From contig OX359267.1 in NCBI GenBank assembly GCA_947179155.2, forward strand, positions 57,396,792 through 57,460,791: a stretch of 64,000 nt of DNA. The letters are read 5' to 3'. The DNA comes from Hedera helix. Taxonomy: Eukaryota > Streptophyta > Magnoliopsida > Apiales > Araliaceae. The position numbers were made by a program, and so were the translations under genes. Shown here piece after piece: positions 1 to 19,527 of the stretch; position 1 is the stretch's first letter, and each line of letters opens with the position of its first letter. The notes below the pieces were generated by a model that saw only the letters and a list, made by a program, of their open reading frames with translations, was not told the DNA's origin and did no database searches.

Positions 1-916
1 CTCTAAAAGGTTTACTACTAATATTTATCTACGTAAATGAGAATCAAAAAGTAAACATAAATGAACTCTAAAAGATTACTACATATTATAATAACATAAG
101 CACAAAATCATCATAAAATAAGTTGAGACGAAAATATAATTCAATCATTAATCAAATTGCTCGTACCTTCTTAAGTATTAAAATGGATCCCGGATCAACT
201 ATGCAAAAGCTTTTTTTGGAAAAATACACATCCTATGGACCAACCAGCTAATAATAATCCATGTTCAAAATTCTTAATTAACACATCCATTACATAGTTT
301 AGAGTCAAATTATTACTGATCAGTCGATATAAGAAAGAACAAGAACTTAGATAACGACAAACAAAAAAAAAATTTGTTAGCAATCTTGTTCATCTTGCAT
401 ACTTGTACACATGTAAAACAACTCCTTAACAACACTAGTCAGCAAGTGCGTCCATTTTTAGTTAAGAACTACAGCTCTGACGAATCCTTTATGTAATGTT
501 TCACCAAACAAACGGGGATATTTCACTCCAAAAATTACAACTTTCTTTCAAGAGGCTGCTGTTCAAAAGGAACAAGGCTGATCTTACTATATAATAATAT
601 AATCCAACCTCAACCTTTCTTCTGTTCATTCTATATAGAATCAGAAATGTAACTTGTTTAAGCATAATTAGAAAAGGAAAAATTACCTCAACATTTGCAA
701 ACCAGATTATATTTGTTTGGAAATTAAATCCACATCTACAAACAGTGTTCACATAAATTTGTAGGTCATCAACACATATCCACCTTCCAAGTACATGCTA
801 AAATCTTCTTACCCATCACAACATATTATTTAGACAGAAAACTCCCCACTTTACATTTAAACAGATCAACAGATCACACATTCTACTGATGTGTATTCAC
901 CTGCCAGACTCAGAAG

Positions 917-8132
<7,216 letters not shown>

Positions 8133-8559
8133 TTTTTCCTCCCCAATTCAACAATCAACACAACTATCCACCAAAACAAACCCTAAAAACACAAAATTAA
8201 ACCTGATCATTCATCATGGTAATCATCAATGTAATAATTACATTAACAGGAATTTAACAAGCTCTGCTAATAATGGGTTATCAAAATAGTGTCGAAACCC
8301 TATAAAAAAAAATTAAAAAAAAAACTAGTTATAACATGAATTGATTAAAAGAAGATATAAACCAACGAAAGAGAATGATCATGTACCTCTTGAGACGGGA
8401 CGATGATAAGGCAAGTGAATACAAGAGAAGAATGGCTTGACGACTTGGAATATGGATTCGATTGACGATGGCGGGGCTTTTTCTATGGACAACCGGTTAT
8501 GATATGGCAATATGACTCCGTCCGAGTTAAGCTAACGCCTAACAGTCAACCGCTTCCAA

Positions 8560-8965
8560 GAAAAACTCCATGCCCACATCAAAATTAAACATGAATGTTT
8601 TATAATTTTATTTATTTGTATTTTAACTGTCAATTAAAAATAAAAATATAAATAAATTAAATTATAAAATACTGATTAAGATCATTAAATTCGTATCAGA
8701 CCGTCGGTTCGACCCGTAAAAATTAAAATCGATTGATACTCCAGTCCGATTCAAACAAAAAAATTAATTTTAGTCAAAATTCGATCAAACACGACTGTTG
8801 AACCGATCGACCCGGTAACCGGATCAATAATTTTATCGATTCCCTACCTCTTTTTATTTTATTTTAAATTCAAGTCTTTGAATTTAATTGAATGTATCAT
8901 TGATTAAGTTTTGAGTTATGATCATGATTTAATATATTTCTTTTTATATAAATTTTTAGTATATT
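8560..8965. other. Intergenic stretch with a small foldback, no gene
   Basis: AT-rich sequence between the SERINC 5' end and the retrotransposon. An imperfect inverted repeat lies at about 8592-8672 (TTTTATAATTTTATTTATTT against its reverse complement). The 8700-8840 part has CCGGT/GACCC motifs typical of degraded DNA transposon ends. I see no coding potential. Confidence 0.5.
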
Positions 8966-11885
8966 TGTAAGACCCCGAATTTTATGAAATACAAAATTTA
9001 ATTTTTCTTCATATAGATATTTTTTTTAAACAGTAAGTGGTTAAATCGATAAAGTTAAAAGTTAAGGATGTTATGTGCAAATTTTATTTTGTCGGACAAT
9101 ATTCGCTTTGTCGGGGAATATTCGTTTGGTCCGACGGCGCCGAAATAACAAATTATTGGTGGACCCCACAACGGAATATTTGTCGGATATAGAAAACGAC
9201 AGAAATAACCTTTTTAAATAAAAATAGTCAACGGAACTGTTAAAATACCGGTGATAAAAGAATAGTAGCATACGGTAGTTATTGGTATTTTCTGTAGCAC
9301 TCGGTACTCTACAGTAACACACGGTATTGCATAGTGTCTCATATTTTTGGTCTGATAATTGACACCGTAACTGTTACGCATCATTTCATCGATAATTGTC
9401 ACTGCATAATATTTTATATTATCAATTCAATAATTGTTGTTACACAGTATTTTGCATTATTGATTTAATAATTGTCATTACACTGTATTTTATATCATTG
9501 AGTCAATAATTGTTGTTGCACTGTTTTTAAAATTATTGAACCTAATAATTGTCACAGTAACATATGCACAGTAATTCACATTATTGAATCAATAATTGTC
9601 ATTACACAGTAACGTATGCTTTATTTTACATTATTGTTATCTCTATTATGATGTTATTTAAACAGTTGTATTTCATTAATTTATTGACTTGATATCTAAG
9701 AGCTAACTATACTGTATTTATAACAATTAGTCATAATAATTGAATTGATAAAGTTATTTGTTTATAATATAAAGTTAGGTGATTATTAGGTGATATGAAA
9801 TGAATGGTGTAGATTAAAGTGTGAATTATTGTTGAATAATTGAATTGATTTGTTTATAATATAAAGTTAGGTGATTATTAGGTGATATGAAATGAGTGGT
9901 GTAGATTAAAGTGTGAATTATTGTTGAATAATTAAATTGATTTGTTTATAATATAAAGTTAGGTGATTATTAGGTGATATGAAATGAATGGTGTAGATTA
10001 AAGATAATATAATATTTGAAATGGATGGTGTAGATTAAAAGATGATCTTTAAATGAATGGTTTAGATTAAATGAATGATAAGATTTTTGGCTATAAATAG
10101 AAGCCTTAACTTAAGGATTTTTCATAAACTTCCTTACTTGTTCTTTCTTTCTCTCTCTAAATACTTCTTGTGAAAGTTCTCTCTAAGTGTGCTTAAGTCA
10201 TCTTGAGTATTTGTGAAGATCTATAAGTATACGTGTACTGTTCAAGTTAATCAACCTCATTTAAATCAATATCCAGTCACGTGTTGAGGTAAGGGATACC
10301 ATCTTTTTCATCTTCCATTATTCAAACGTACTATGGTAAGGGATTATCATTATTTGATTCTCGATAATAATATTGTTTCTTCCTTACTCATAAGACGTGC
10401 CTTTTATTTCCATGTATTAAATTGTGGAAATAACCTTACGGAGCGGATTGCCGCCTGTTGGTGAATAACCTTTCGTATTCATTCATTATTAATCTCTGAG
10501 AATAACCTTACGGAGCGGATTGCCGCCTGTTTGGTGAATAACTCTTTGTACTCAAATTCTATTAAATTGTGGGAATAACCTTACGGAGCGGATTGCCGCC
10601 TGTTTGGTGAATAACTCTTTGTACTCAAATTCTATTAAATTGTGGGAATAACCTTACGGAGCGGATTGCCGCCTGTTGGTGAATAACCCTTTGTATTAAT
10701 TTCCTTCACCTTTTGTTAATCAAACCTGCTACAGTAAGGGATATTATTTTCTTTCATACTCCTAAATCGAAATTTATTATGGAACTATTGCTTCTATAAT
10801 TCCTGAAAATATTATATGTTCCATAATAGTTGAACTTCATTATTTCAACTGAACCTTCCTATTTACGTGAACATTTCTATTGAATTGTAACCGTTATTCT
10901 GAACTGTGGATCTTGAATATCATTTTTAAATTTCACTCCACATCATGTTGACAATTTGGACATTATTTGAATCTGTACAAAGTAAACTTCCGATACTTAT
11001 TGTTATCCTATTTCTTCTGTTCATCATTTATATCATTCTAATCATCCAAAAATCAAGCTGTTGTGAATATCTGTGGCCGGGGGCACATATGTGATATATT
11101 TGTTGAACAGATGATAGGTTAAAGGCGATATAATAGGTTAAAGGCGATACATCTGTTCGGTGTCTTTTATGGCACGTGGTGAATGTTCTCTTTGGCCCGT
11201 AGTGCAAAGATGAACTGTTGTTTGGTATGATTATGACCAAAGGCTGAATCTGGTATAATCATGACCGTTGGTGCTATATTGAATATCTTTGGCCCGTAGT
11301 ACAAAGATGAACTGTTGATGTGCATGATTATGATCAGGAACTGTGAATTTGTATTATCTTGACTAATGATATTTCAGATGATAAAAGTTGATGATGTTTT
11401 TCCTAAAAAGAGAACCGAGTGGACATTATAGTCTGCATTATTCTTCTAATAGATTACTCATTCCGCTGCTATTATTGATCTGAACGTTGTTTAAGAATTT
11501 AACTGCAGTTTTTGATATAAACCTTGTAGTCTATTGTATTCTATCAAGAACTCAACTGTTGAAGACTAATGATAATTTATTCGTCATTATCTTAGTCATG
11601 ATATTCTTTACTGGGCTATTTGAGCTCACCCTTTCTTTTGTTCCATTGTTTTTCAACAGGAGATGAAAACATAACAGGGTCTAGCCGGGGAATGGAGTGA
11701 GGGTCCGAGGAATAGTTATCATAGTCTTCACGTTTTGTAAAATAGTGTGGCAATAATAGTGAAGACTTAGTTGTGTATTATTATACACTGTATTGTTGTA
11801 CGTTGTGCTTTGTTGTAATAATTTTGTTGTAGTATTTTGACGACTCAAGTTTGGGCTGTGTGGGCCCAGATTTGGGGGCGTCACA
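8966..11885 (+). repeat. 5' LTR of the gypsy element (2.92 kb)
   Basis: Bounded by TG...CA with short imperfect ends (TGTAAGACCCC and GGCGTCACA). It contains three tandem copies of a roughly 93-bp unit (about 9758-10000, GTTAGGTGATTATTAGGTGA) upstream of the TATA box. It also has four copies of a roughly 73-bp unit with ACGGAGCGGATTGCCGCCTG (10432-10690). The other LTR copies carry five and three of these units. Short open frames inside the LTR recur in all copies and are not believable genes. Confidence 0.92.
10091..10100 (+). promoter_or_regulatory. LTR TATA box (CTATAAATAG)
   Basis: A strong plant TATA box about 1.1 kb into the LTR, followed within 50 bp by a pyrimidine-rich stretch. It likely marks the U3/R boundary. 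The same decamer occurs in all four LTR copies of this window, including the solo LTR whose surrounding sequence is different. Confidence 0.7.
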
Positions 11886-11887
11886 GT

Positions 11888-11899
11888 TGGCATCAGAGC
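11888..11899 (+). other. Primer binding site (initiator tRNA-Met type)
   Basis: TGGCATCAGAGC lies 2 nt after the 5' LTR. It matches the plant initiator-Met primer site TGGTATCAGAGC with one change (T to C at position 4). Confidence 0.8.
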
Positions 11900-12084
11900 T
11901 TAGGGATATGGTCTTTAATGGAGATCTGGGGTAGAACTAGGAGGGGAGAGACGAATAGAATCAGTCACTAGTGTGTCCTACCTAAAATAGATTTTATTAT
12001 CTAATGAGTCGATTTGAATGTAGGAACATGAAGTGATGAGTCAGTTTATTTGAACTAACATTTATTTTGTGACCACAGTTAGGT

Positions 12085-12249
12085 ATGACATCTGAAAATC
12101 AAGAGGTTAACTATGGAATACCCGAAGCAAATGTAGCCGAGAATCAAGAGGCCCCAAACAATCCTCCTGCCAACTCAGGAAATAATGTTCCTGATAACAT
12201 GATGAACGATGGATTCTTTAGGAATTTCATGCAGTTCATACAGAATTAA
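12085..12249 (+). pseudogene. Leading gag fragment, ended by an in-frame TAA
   Basis: An ATG at 12085, 186 bp after the primer site, opens a frame that is the same as the long gag-pol frame. It stops at TAA 12247-12249. After the stop the frame stays open into the polyprotein, and the next ATG is at 12295. The N-terminal 54 codons are Asn- and Pro-rich, as gag leaders often are. A single nonsense change in a once longer gag is the simplest reading. Confidence 0.65.
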
Positions 12250-12294
12250 GGAAGAGGAAATCCAGTCAATAATAACGGTAGAAACGCTGGCAAT

Positions 12295-15200
12295 TTGAGG
12301 ATGGTCACTGTTAAGCAATTTAAAGAATTAGGACCACCTGAATTCCATGGGAAGCCTGACCCACTCAAAACGGAGGCATGGCTGAAGCAGACGACAAAAA
12401 TACTTGATGTCTTACAATGCGCTGATGATCAGAAGGTGCCATTTGCCACTTTTATGTTACGAGGTGAGGCGGACCATTGGTGGGAAGCGGTAAAACGTAT
12501 CCAACCTTCAGCACTCGAAATGTCTTGGACAGAATTCGAAGAACTGTTTAACGAGAAGTACTTCCCAGAAAGCATCCGCCATATGAAGGAAGTGGAATTC
12601 ATTAAGCAGGAGCAGGGAAACATGATAGTTTCTCAATATGAAGCTAAGTTTGCTGAACTGTCTCGTTTTGCGACTCATCTAGTAGATGACGAAGCACGAA
12701 TGAGTCGAATGTTCCTGAGAGGTTTGAGACTCAAAATTCGTCAACAACTTAGTTCTCATAAATTCAGTTTGTATTCAGATGTTGTAGATAGGGCTCAAAG
12801 GGTGGAGCAAACAGATGAAACATTGCAGCCAAGAGTTAATGATCAGCATAGAGAAAGGAGTGACAACAACCACAGGAACGAGAACCATCGAGGAGGTAAC
12901 CAACACTTCGGTGGTAATTCCATACCAAATAACAGAAGAGGAGAATCTAGTGGGAACAATTTCAAAAGAAAGAGATTCCATAATAATTATGGAAGGGCAC
13001 CAGTACCAGTACCAACACCAGCACCGACCCCAGTTTCAAGGGGAGAAGATCGACCACCAGTGAGATGCTATAGGTGTGGTCAGGAAGGTCACATCAGCCC
13101 AAACTGTACACTGCAGTCCAAAAAGTGCTACAGTTGTGGGAAAGAGGGTCATCTTGCGCGGTTTTGTCCTGCCACAAAATCAAGTCCAGCTGCAATGATG
13201 ATACCAAAAGCTAGCGCGGATAAAGGAAAATCTGTAATTCAAGGGAGAGCTTTTGTTGTGACATCCCAAATGGCACGAAACTCGAACGAGGTGATAACCG
13301 GTAAGCTATTCATAAATTCTCGTGAAGTCTACGCTTTGTTAGATACTGGCTCTACCCATTCTTTTATCTCACCTGCATGTGCTCAGCGTTTAAACTTAAC
13401 TCCTGAAAATTTGGACTTTGACTTATCAGTTGAAACCCCATTAGGAGAAATGACCATTACATCTACTGTCTATAAATCTTGCCTAGTTCAAATCAACAAC
13501 CTCACATTACCTGTTGACCTTATTTCTTTGGAGATGCATGAATTTGATGTGATTTTAGGAATTGATTGGTTGACTACCCATCATGCTAAAATTGATTGTT
13601 TTCATAAGATTATTAGTTTTCATATTCCTAATCAACCTGTCATGCAAATTCAAGCAACTAAACCATTGAAATCTATAACTGTTATTTCTAGCCATAAAGC
13701 CATTCGTTTATTGAAAAACGGATGTCAAGCCTTTTTAGCTCATGTCACTGATTTGAACAAAAATACGTCAAACTTGAATGATATTCCCATTGTTAATGAG
13801 TTTCCTGACGTTTTTCCTGAAGAACTTCCTGGCTTACCCCCAAACCGTGAAATTGATTTTTATATTGATCTTGAACCCGGTACCAAGCCCATTTCCAAAG
13901 CTCCCTACCGAATGGCTCCCATTGAACTTCAAGAGTTAAAAGTCCAACTACAGGAATTGTTGGATACCGGTTTCATTCGTCCGAGTGCATCACCTTGGGG
14001 TGCTCCTGTTCTATTTGTGAAGAAGAAAGACGGGAGTATGAGATTGTGCATTGACTACCGAGAATTGAACCATGTCACCATCAAGAACAGGTACCCGTTA
14101 CCTCGGATTGATGACATGTTTGATCAATTGCAAGGCGCTCAACATTTCTCAAAGATTGATCTCCGTTCTGGATATCATCAGTTAAAGGTTAAAGCTGAGG
14201 ACATTCCAAAGACTGCTTTCAGAACTCGTTATGGGCATTATGAGTTCTTAGTCATGCCTTTTGGACTAACTAATGCTCCTGCAGCTTTCATGGACATGAT
14301 GAACCGGATATTCAAGGAACAATTGGATCATTTTGTGGTTGTCTTTATTGATGACATCCTCATATACTCCAAGAGTCGCGAGGATCATGAACAACACCTG
14401 AGATTGATACTACAAAAGCTCCGTGAAAACAAATTATATGCCAAGTTGAAGAAATGTGAGTTCTGGCTTGAGGAGGTCGCGTTTCTTGGGCATGTGATTT
14501 CTAGTCAAGGAATATCAGTCGATCCTGCGAAGATTGAAACGGTACTAAATTGGGAACAACCCAAAACAGTAACCGAAGTCCGAAGTTTTCTGGGTCTAGC
14601 TGGTTATTATCGGAGATTCGTAGAAGGATTTTCTCGAATCGCCACTCCATTAACGCAGCTTACTCGGAAAAGCACAAAATTCATATGGAGCGAGGAATGC
14701 GAGAAAAGTTTCCAAGAACTCAAGAAGAGACTGGTTTCAGCTCCTGTTCTGACCATACCATCAGGATCAGGAGAATTTGTTATCTACAGCGATGCTTCTG
14801 GCAAAGGTCTAGGCTGTGTCCTTATGCAACATAGAAAGGTTATAGCCTACGCCTCTCGACAACTCAAAGATTATGAGAAAAATTATCCTACTCATGATCT
14901 AGAGTTGGCAGCAGTCGTTTTCGCGTTGAAGATCTGGAGACACTACTTGTACGGAGAAAAAGTGGATATCTATACGGATCATAAAAGTCTCAAGTATTTC
15001 TTCACCCAGAAGGAACTCAACATGCGACAACGACGTTGGCTTGAGCTGTTAAAGGATTATGACCACACAATCCAGTATCACCCGGGAAAGGCGAACGTTG
15101 TAGCTGACGCTTTGAGCAGAAAATCTTATGCAAGTACAAGTGCACTGCTGACAACACAAAAGTGTATTTTGTACGACTTGCAAAAGATGGAGATAGAGCT

Positions 15201-16731
15201 AAAGACACCAGGGACCCACTCGAAGATTGCTCATGTGCGAGTAGAACCAACTTTAATCGATAAAATTAAAGCTGCTCAAGCTACCGATCCGGAACTGATA
15301 AACATGATAAAGAAAGTACAAGAAGGTGTCATTCCCGAAGCAAGAATCGACGAGAAAGGAATACTTCGAGTCAACTCTCGACTCTGTGTTCCTAACGATC
15401 CTGAATTAAAGCATAAAATCATGATGGAGGCACACAACACGCCGTTTGCAATCCACCCAGGAGGTACCAAGATGTATCGAGATCTTCGACATACATTTTG
15501 GTGGAACAATATGAAAAGAGAGATTGCGGAGTTTATCTCAAGGTGCCTAACTTGTCAACGTGTCAAGGCAGAACATCAAGTTCCTAAAGGTCCATTACAA
15601 TCACTTGAAGTTCCCGAATGGAAGTGGGAACACATCAATATGGACTTCGTGACGGGTCTTTCAAAAGTTTCTCAAGGCCTAGATGCAATTTGGGTGATCG
15701 TAGATAGATTGACCAAATCTGCTCATTTCTTGCCTATACGAGAAAACTTTTCACTTGAACGTCTTGCCGGTATGTACATAAATGAGATCGTGAGATTGCA
15801 TGGCATGCCAGTTTCCATAGTTTCTGATCGAGATCCTAGATTCACTTCACGCTTTTGGATCAGTCTACAAAAAGCTATGGGCACTGAACTACGTTTTAGT
15901 TCTGCATACCATCCTCAAACGGACGGACAATCGGAAAGGACGATCCAGACCCTCGAAGATCTTTTGAGACTTTGTGTATTAGACTTCAAAGGAAGTTGGG
16001 ATAAGTACTTGCCGTTGGTGGAATTTTCTTACAACAACAGTTACCAAGCAAGCATAGGCATGGCTCCATTCGAGGCATTGTATGGAAGGAAGTGTCGCTC
16101 TCCAATATGTTGGAATGAGGTAGGAGAAGCAAAATTGTTGGGACCCGAGTTGGTACGCTTGACGACCGAAAAGATCCAAATGATCCGACAACGAATACAG
16201 ACCGCACAAGAACGACAAAAGAGTTATGCTGATCTTCATCGGAGAGACGAAAGTTTCAACGTCGGAGATCATGTATTCTTACGTGTTTCTCCATGGAAAG
16301 GGGTTACGAGATTCGGAAAGAGAGGAAAGCTCAACCCTCGATTTATTGGCCCATTTGAAATCCTAGATCGAATAGGAACCGTAGCCTACAGACTAGCCCT
16401 ACCACCAAGTATGTCTCGCATCCATAACGTTTTTCACATATCTATGTTACGTAAATATGTGAAGGACCCAAACCACGTCATTGAGTTAGAACCAGACGTT
16501 ATAGCAGAGGATTTAACATACGAGGAAGTACCTGTTAAGATCCTGGATAAGAAGGAGCAGATCCTACGCTCAAAGGTTATACCTCAAGTTAAGGTTTTAT
16601 GGAGGAACCAAGATACTGAGGAAATGACCTGGGAGCTAGAATCTGAGATGAAATCTAAGTATCCTTACCTCTTCGATATGTCAGGTACGTCAATTTCGGG
16701 GACGAAATTTCATAAGGAGGGGAGGTTGTAA
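12295..16731 (+). CDS. Gag-pol polyprotein, Ty3/gypsy chromovirus (1478 codons)
   Basis: One uninterrupted frame encodes the retrotransposon proteins that package, reverse transcribe and integrate the element. In order: gag core (about residues 1-180); two CCHC zinc knuckles from C258 and C278; aspartic protease with LLDTGSTHSF (catalytic D350); reverse transcriptase with RLCIDYRELN and the FIDD active site at 684-687; RNase H with YSDASGKGLG; integrase with an HHCC zinc site (H1047, C1084, C1087) and catalytic D1117, D1178 and E1214 (35 residues between the last two); and a C-terminal chromodomain-like block with VKVLWRN and MTWELE. The stop lies inside the first bases of the 3' LTR. All catalytic residues are present, but the true N terminus is probably lost to the upstream TAA. 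No gag/pol frameshift is seen. Confidence 0.92.
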   Translation: MRMVTVKQFKELGPPEFHGKPDPLKTEAWLKQTTKILDVLQCADDQKVPFATFMLRGEADHWWEAVKRIQPSALEMSWTEFEELFNEKYFPESIRHMKEVEFIKQEQGNMIVSQYEAKFAELSRFATHLVDDEARMSRMFLRGLRLKIRQQLSSHKFSLYSDVVDRAQRVEQTDETLQPRVNDQHRERSDNNHRNENHRGGNQHFGGNSIPNNRRGESSGNNFKRKRFHNNYGRAPVPVPTPAPTPVSRGEDRPPVRCYRCGQEGHISPNCTLQSKKCYSCGKEGHLARFCPATKSSPAAMMIPKASADKGKSVIQGRAFVVTSQMARNSNEVITGKLFINSREVYALLDTGSTHSFISPACAQRLNLTPENLDFDLSVETPLGEMTITSTVYKSCLVQINNLTLPVDLISLEMHEFDVILGIDWLTTHHAKIDCFHKIISFHIPNQPVMQIQATKPLKSITVISSHKAIRLLKNGCQAFLAHVTDLNKNTSNLNDIPIVNEFPDVFPEELPGLPPNREIDFYIDLEPGTKPISKAPYRMAPIELQELKVQLQELLDTGFIRPSASPWGAPVLFVKKKDGSMRLCIDYRELNHVTIKNRYPLPRIDDMFDQLQGAQHFSKIDLRSGYHQLKVKAEDIPKTAFRTRYGHYEFLVMPFGLTNAPAAFMDMMNRIFKEQLDHFVVVFIDDILIYSKSREDHEQHLRLILQKLRENKLYAKLKKCEFWLEEVAFLGHVISSQGISVDPAKIETVLNWEQPKTVTEVRSFLGLAGYYRRFVEGFSRIATPLTQLTRKSTKFIWSEECEKSFQELKKRLVSAPVLTIPSGSGEFVIYSDASGKGLGCVLMQHRKVIAYASRQLKDYEKNYPTHDLELAAVVFALKIWRHYLYGEKVDIYTDHKSLKYFFTQKELNMRQRRWLELLKDYDHTIQYHPGKANVVADALSRKSYASTSALLTTQKCILYDLQKMEIELKTPGTHSKIAHVRVEPTLIDKIKAAQATDPELINMIKKVQEGVIPEARIDEKGILRVNSRLCVPNDPELKHKIMMEAHNTPFAIHPGGTKMYRDLRHTFWWNNMKREIAEFISRCLTCQRVKAEHQVPKGPLQSLEVPEWKWEHINMDFVTGLSKVSQGLDAIWVIVDRLTKSAHFLPIRENFSLERLAGMYINEIVRLHGMPVSIVSDRDPRFTSRFWISLQKAMGTELRFSSAYHPQTDGQSERTIQTLEDLLRLCVLDFKGSWDKYLPLVEFSYNNSYQASIGMAPFEALYGRKCRSPICWNEVGEAKLLGPELVRLTTEKIQMIRQRIQTAQERQKSYADLHRRDESFNVGDHVFLRVSPWKGVTRFGKRGKLNPRFIGPFEILDRIGTVAYRLALPPSMSRIHNVFHISMLRKYVKDPNHVIELEPDVIAEDLTYEEVPVKILDKKEQILRSKVIPQVKVLWRNQDTEEMTWELESEMKSKYPYLFDMSGTSISGTKFHKEGRL
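16714..16725 (+). other. Polypurine tract
   Basis: AAGGAGGGGAGG lies one base before the 3' LTR, in the position expected for the plus-strand primer. Confidence 0.85.
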
Positions 16732-19527
16732 GACCCCGAATTTTATGAAATACAAAATTTAATTTTTCTTCATATAGATATTTTTTTTCAACAGTAAGTG
16801 GTTAAATCGATAAAGTTAAAAGTTAAGGATGTTATGTGCAAATTTTATTTTGTCGGACAATATTCGCTTTGTCGGGGAATATTCGTTTGGTCGGGGAATA
16901 TTCGTTTGGTCCGACGGCGCCGAAATAACAAATTATTGGTGGACCCCACAACGGAATATTTGTCGGATATAGAAAACGACAGAAATAACCTTTTTAAATA
17001 AAAATAGTCAACGGAACTGTTAAAATACCGGTGATAAAAGAATAGTAGCATACGGTAGTTATTGGTATTTTCTGTAGCACTCGGTACTCTACAGTAACAC
17101 ACGGTATTGCATAGTGTCTCATATTTTTGGTCTGATAATTGACACCGTAACTGTTACGCATCATTTCATCGATAATTGTCACTGCATAATATTTTATATT
17201 ATCAATTCAATAATTGTTGTTACACAGTATTTTGCATTATTGATTTAATAATTGTCATTACACTGTATTTTATATCATTGAGTCAATAATTGTTGTTGCA
17301 CTGTTTTTAAAATTATTGAACCTAATAATTGTCACAGTAACATATGCACAGTAATTCACATTATTGAATCAATAATTGTCATTACACAGTAACGTATGCT
17401 TTATTTTACATTATTGTTATCTCTATTATGATGTTATTTAAACAGTTGTATTTCATTAATTTATTGACTTGATATCTAAGAGCTAACTATACTGTATTTA
17501 TAACAATTAGTCATAATAATTGAATTGATAAAGTTATTTGTTTATAATATAAAGTTAGGTGATTATTAGGTGATATGAAATGAATGGTGTAGATTAAAGT
17601 GTGAATTATTGTTGAATAATTGAATTGATTTGTTTATAATATAAAGTTAGGTGATTATTAGGTGATATGAAATGAGTGGTGTAGATTAAAGTGTGAATTA
17701 TTGTTGAATAATTAAATTGATTTGTTTATAATATAAAGTTAGGTGATTATTAGGTGATATGAAATGAATGGTGTAGATTAAAGATAATATAATATTTGAA
17801 ATGGATGGTGTAGATTAAAAGATGATCTTTAAATGAATGGTTTAGATTAAATGAATGATAAGATTTTTGGCTATAAATAGAAGCCTTAACTTAAGGATTT
17901 TTCATAAACTTCCTTACTTGTTCTTTCTTTCTCTCTCTAAATACTTCTTGTGAAAGTTCTCTCTAAGTGTGCTTAAGTCATCTTGAGTATTTGTGAAGAT
18001 CTATAAGTATACGTGTACTGTTCAAGTTAATCAACCTCATTTAAATCAATATCCAGTCACGTGTTGAGGTAAGGGATACCATCTTTTTCATCTTCCATTA
18101 TTCAAACGTACTATGGTAAGGGATTATCATTATTTGATTCTCGATAATAATATTGTTTCTTCCTTACTCATAAGACGTGCCTTTTATTTCCATGTATTAA
18201 ATTGTGGAAATAACCTTACGGAGCGGATTGCCGCCTGTTGGTGAATAACCTTTCGTATTCATTCATTAATAATCTCTGAGAATAACCTTACGGAGCGGAT
18301 TGCCGCCTGTTTGGTGAATAACTCTTTGTACTCAAATTCTATTAAATTGTGGGAATAACCTTACGGAGCGGATTGCCGCCTGTTTGGTGAATAACTCTTT
18401 GTACTCAAATTCTATTAAATTGTGGGAATAACCTTACGGAGCGGATTGCCGCCTGTTTGGTGAATAACTCTTTGTACTCAAATTCTATTAAATTGTGGGA
18501 ATAACCTTACGGAGCGGATTGCCGCCTGTTGGTGAATAACCCTTTGTATTAATTTCCTTCACCTTTTGTTAATCAAACCTGCTACGGTAAGGGATATTAT
18601 TTTCTTTCATACTCCTAAATCGAAATTTATTATGGAACTATTGCTTCTATAATTCCTGAAAATATTATATGTTCCATAATAGTTGAATTTCATTATTTCA
18701 ACTGAACCTTCCTATTTACGTGAACCTTTCTATTGAATTGTAACCGTTATTCTGAACTGTGGATCTTGAATATCATTTTTAAATTTCACTCCACATCATG
18801 TTGACAATTTGGACATTATTTGAATCTGTACAAAGTAAACTTCCGATACTTATTGTTATCCTATTTCTTCTGTTCATCATTTATATCATTCTAATCATCC
18901 AAAAATCAAGCTGTTGTGAATATCTGTGGCCGGGGGCACATATGTGATATATTTGTTGAACAGATGATATGTTAAAGGCGATATAATAGATTAAAGGTGA
19001 TACATCTGTTCGGTGTCTTTTATGGCACGTGGTGAATGTTCTCTTTGGCCCGTAGTGCAAAGATGAACTGTTGTTTGGTATGATTATGACAAAAGGCTGA
19101 ATCTGGTATAATCATGACCGTTGGTGCTATATTGAATATCTTTGGCCCGTAGTACAAAGATAAACTGTTGATGTGCATGATTATGATCAGGAACTGTGAA
19201 TTTGTATTATCTTGACTAATGATATTTCAGATGATAAAAGTTGATGATGTTTTTCCTAAAAAGAGAACCGAGTGGACATTATAGTCTGCATTATTCTTCT
19301 AATAGATTACTCATTCCGCTGCTATTATTGATCTGAACGTTGTTTAAGAATTTAACTGCAGTTTTTGATATAAACCTTGTAGTCTATTGTATTCTATCAA
19401 GAACTCAACTGTTGAAGACTAATGATAATTTATTCGTCATTATCTTAGTCATGATATTCTTTACTGGGCTATTTGAGCTCACCCTTTCTTTTGTTCCATT
19501 GTTTTTTCAACAGGAGATGAAAACATA
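16727..19527 (+). repeat. 3' LTR of the gypsy element, truncated at its 3' end
   Basis: It matches the 5' LTR from its TGTAAGACCCC start to AAAACATA, then breaks at 19525-19527. It differs by an extra copy of a 19-bp motif (GGGGAATATTCGTTTGG, about 16871-16910) and by five rather than four copies of the 73-bp unit (18213-18540). The last 210 bp, including the terminal CA, are missing. Confidence 0.9.
17871..17880 (+). promoter_or_regulatory. LTR TATA box in the 3' LTR, pointing into the palindrome
   Basis: CTATAAATAG sits in the same context as in the 5' LTR. Transcription from it would cross the palindrome centre and copy the inverted LTR in antisense. Confidence 0.6.

Larger units (their letters stand above)
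8966..19527 (+). mobile_element. Ty3/gypsy LTR retrotransposon, Tekay/Del-type chromovirus, 3' end rearranged
   Basis: The order is 5' LTR (8966-11885), primer site, gag-pol frame, polypurine tract, 3' LTR. The LTR starts TGTAAGACCCCGA and, where intact, ends GGGGGCGTCACA. The polyprotein order protease-RT-RNase H-integrase defines Ty3/gypsy, and the C-terminal chromodomain-like segment places it with chromoviruses. The 3' LTR stops at 19527, about 210 bp short, where it joins an inverted LTR. No target duplication can be recovered: the left flank is ATATT and the original right flank is lost. Confidence 0.9.

Noticed and set aside
9071..9402. Open frames repeated in the gypsy LTRs (also at 16845, 16994, 21515, 21595)
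   Set aside because: They are non-coding LTR sequence copied with the element, antisense to transcription in the forward copies, with no known domain.
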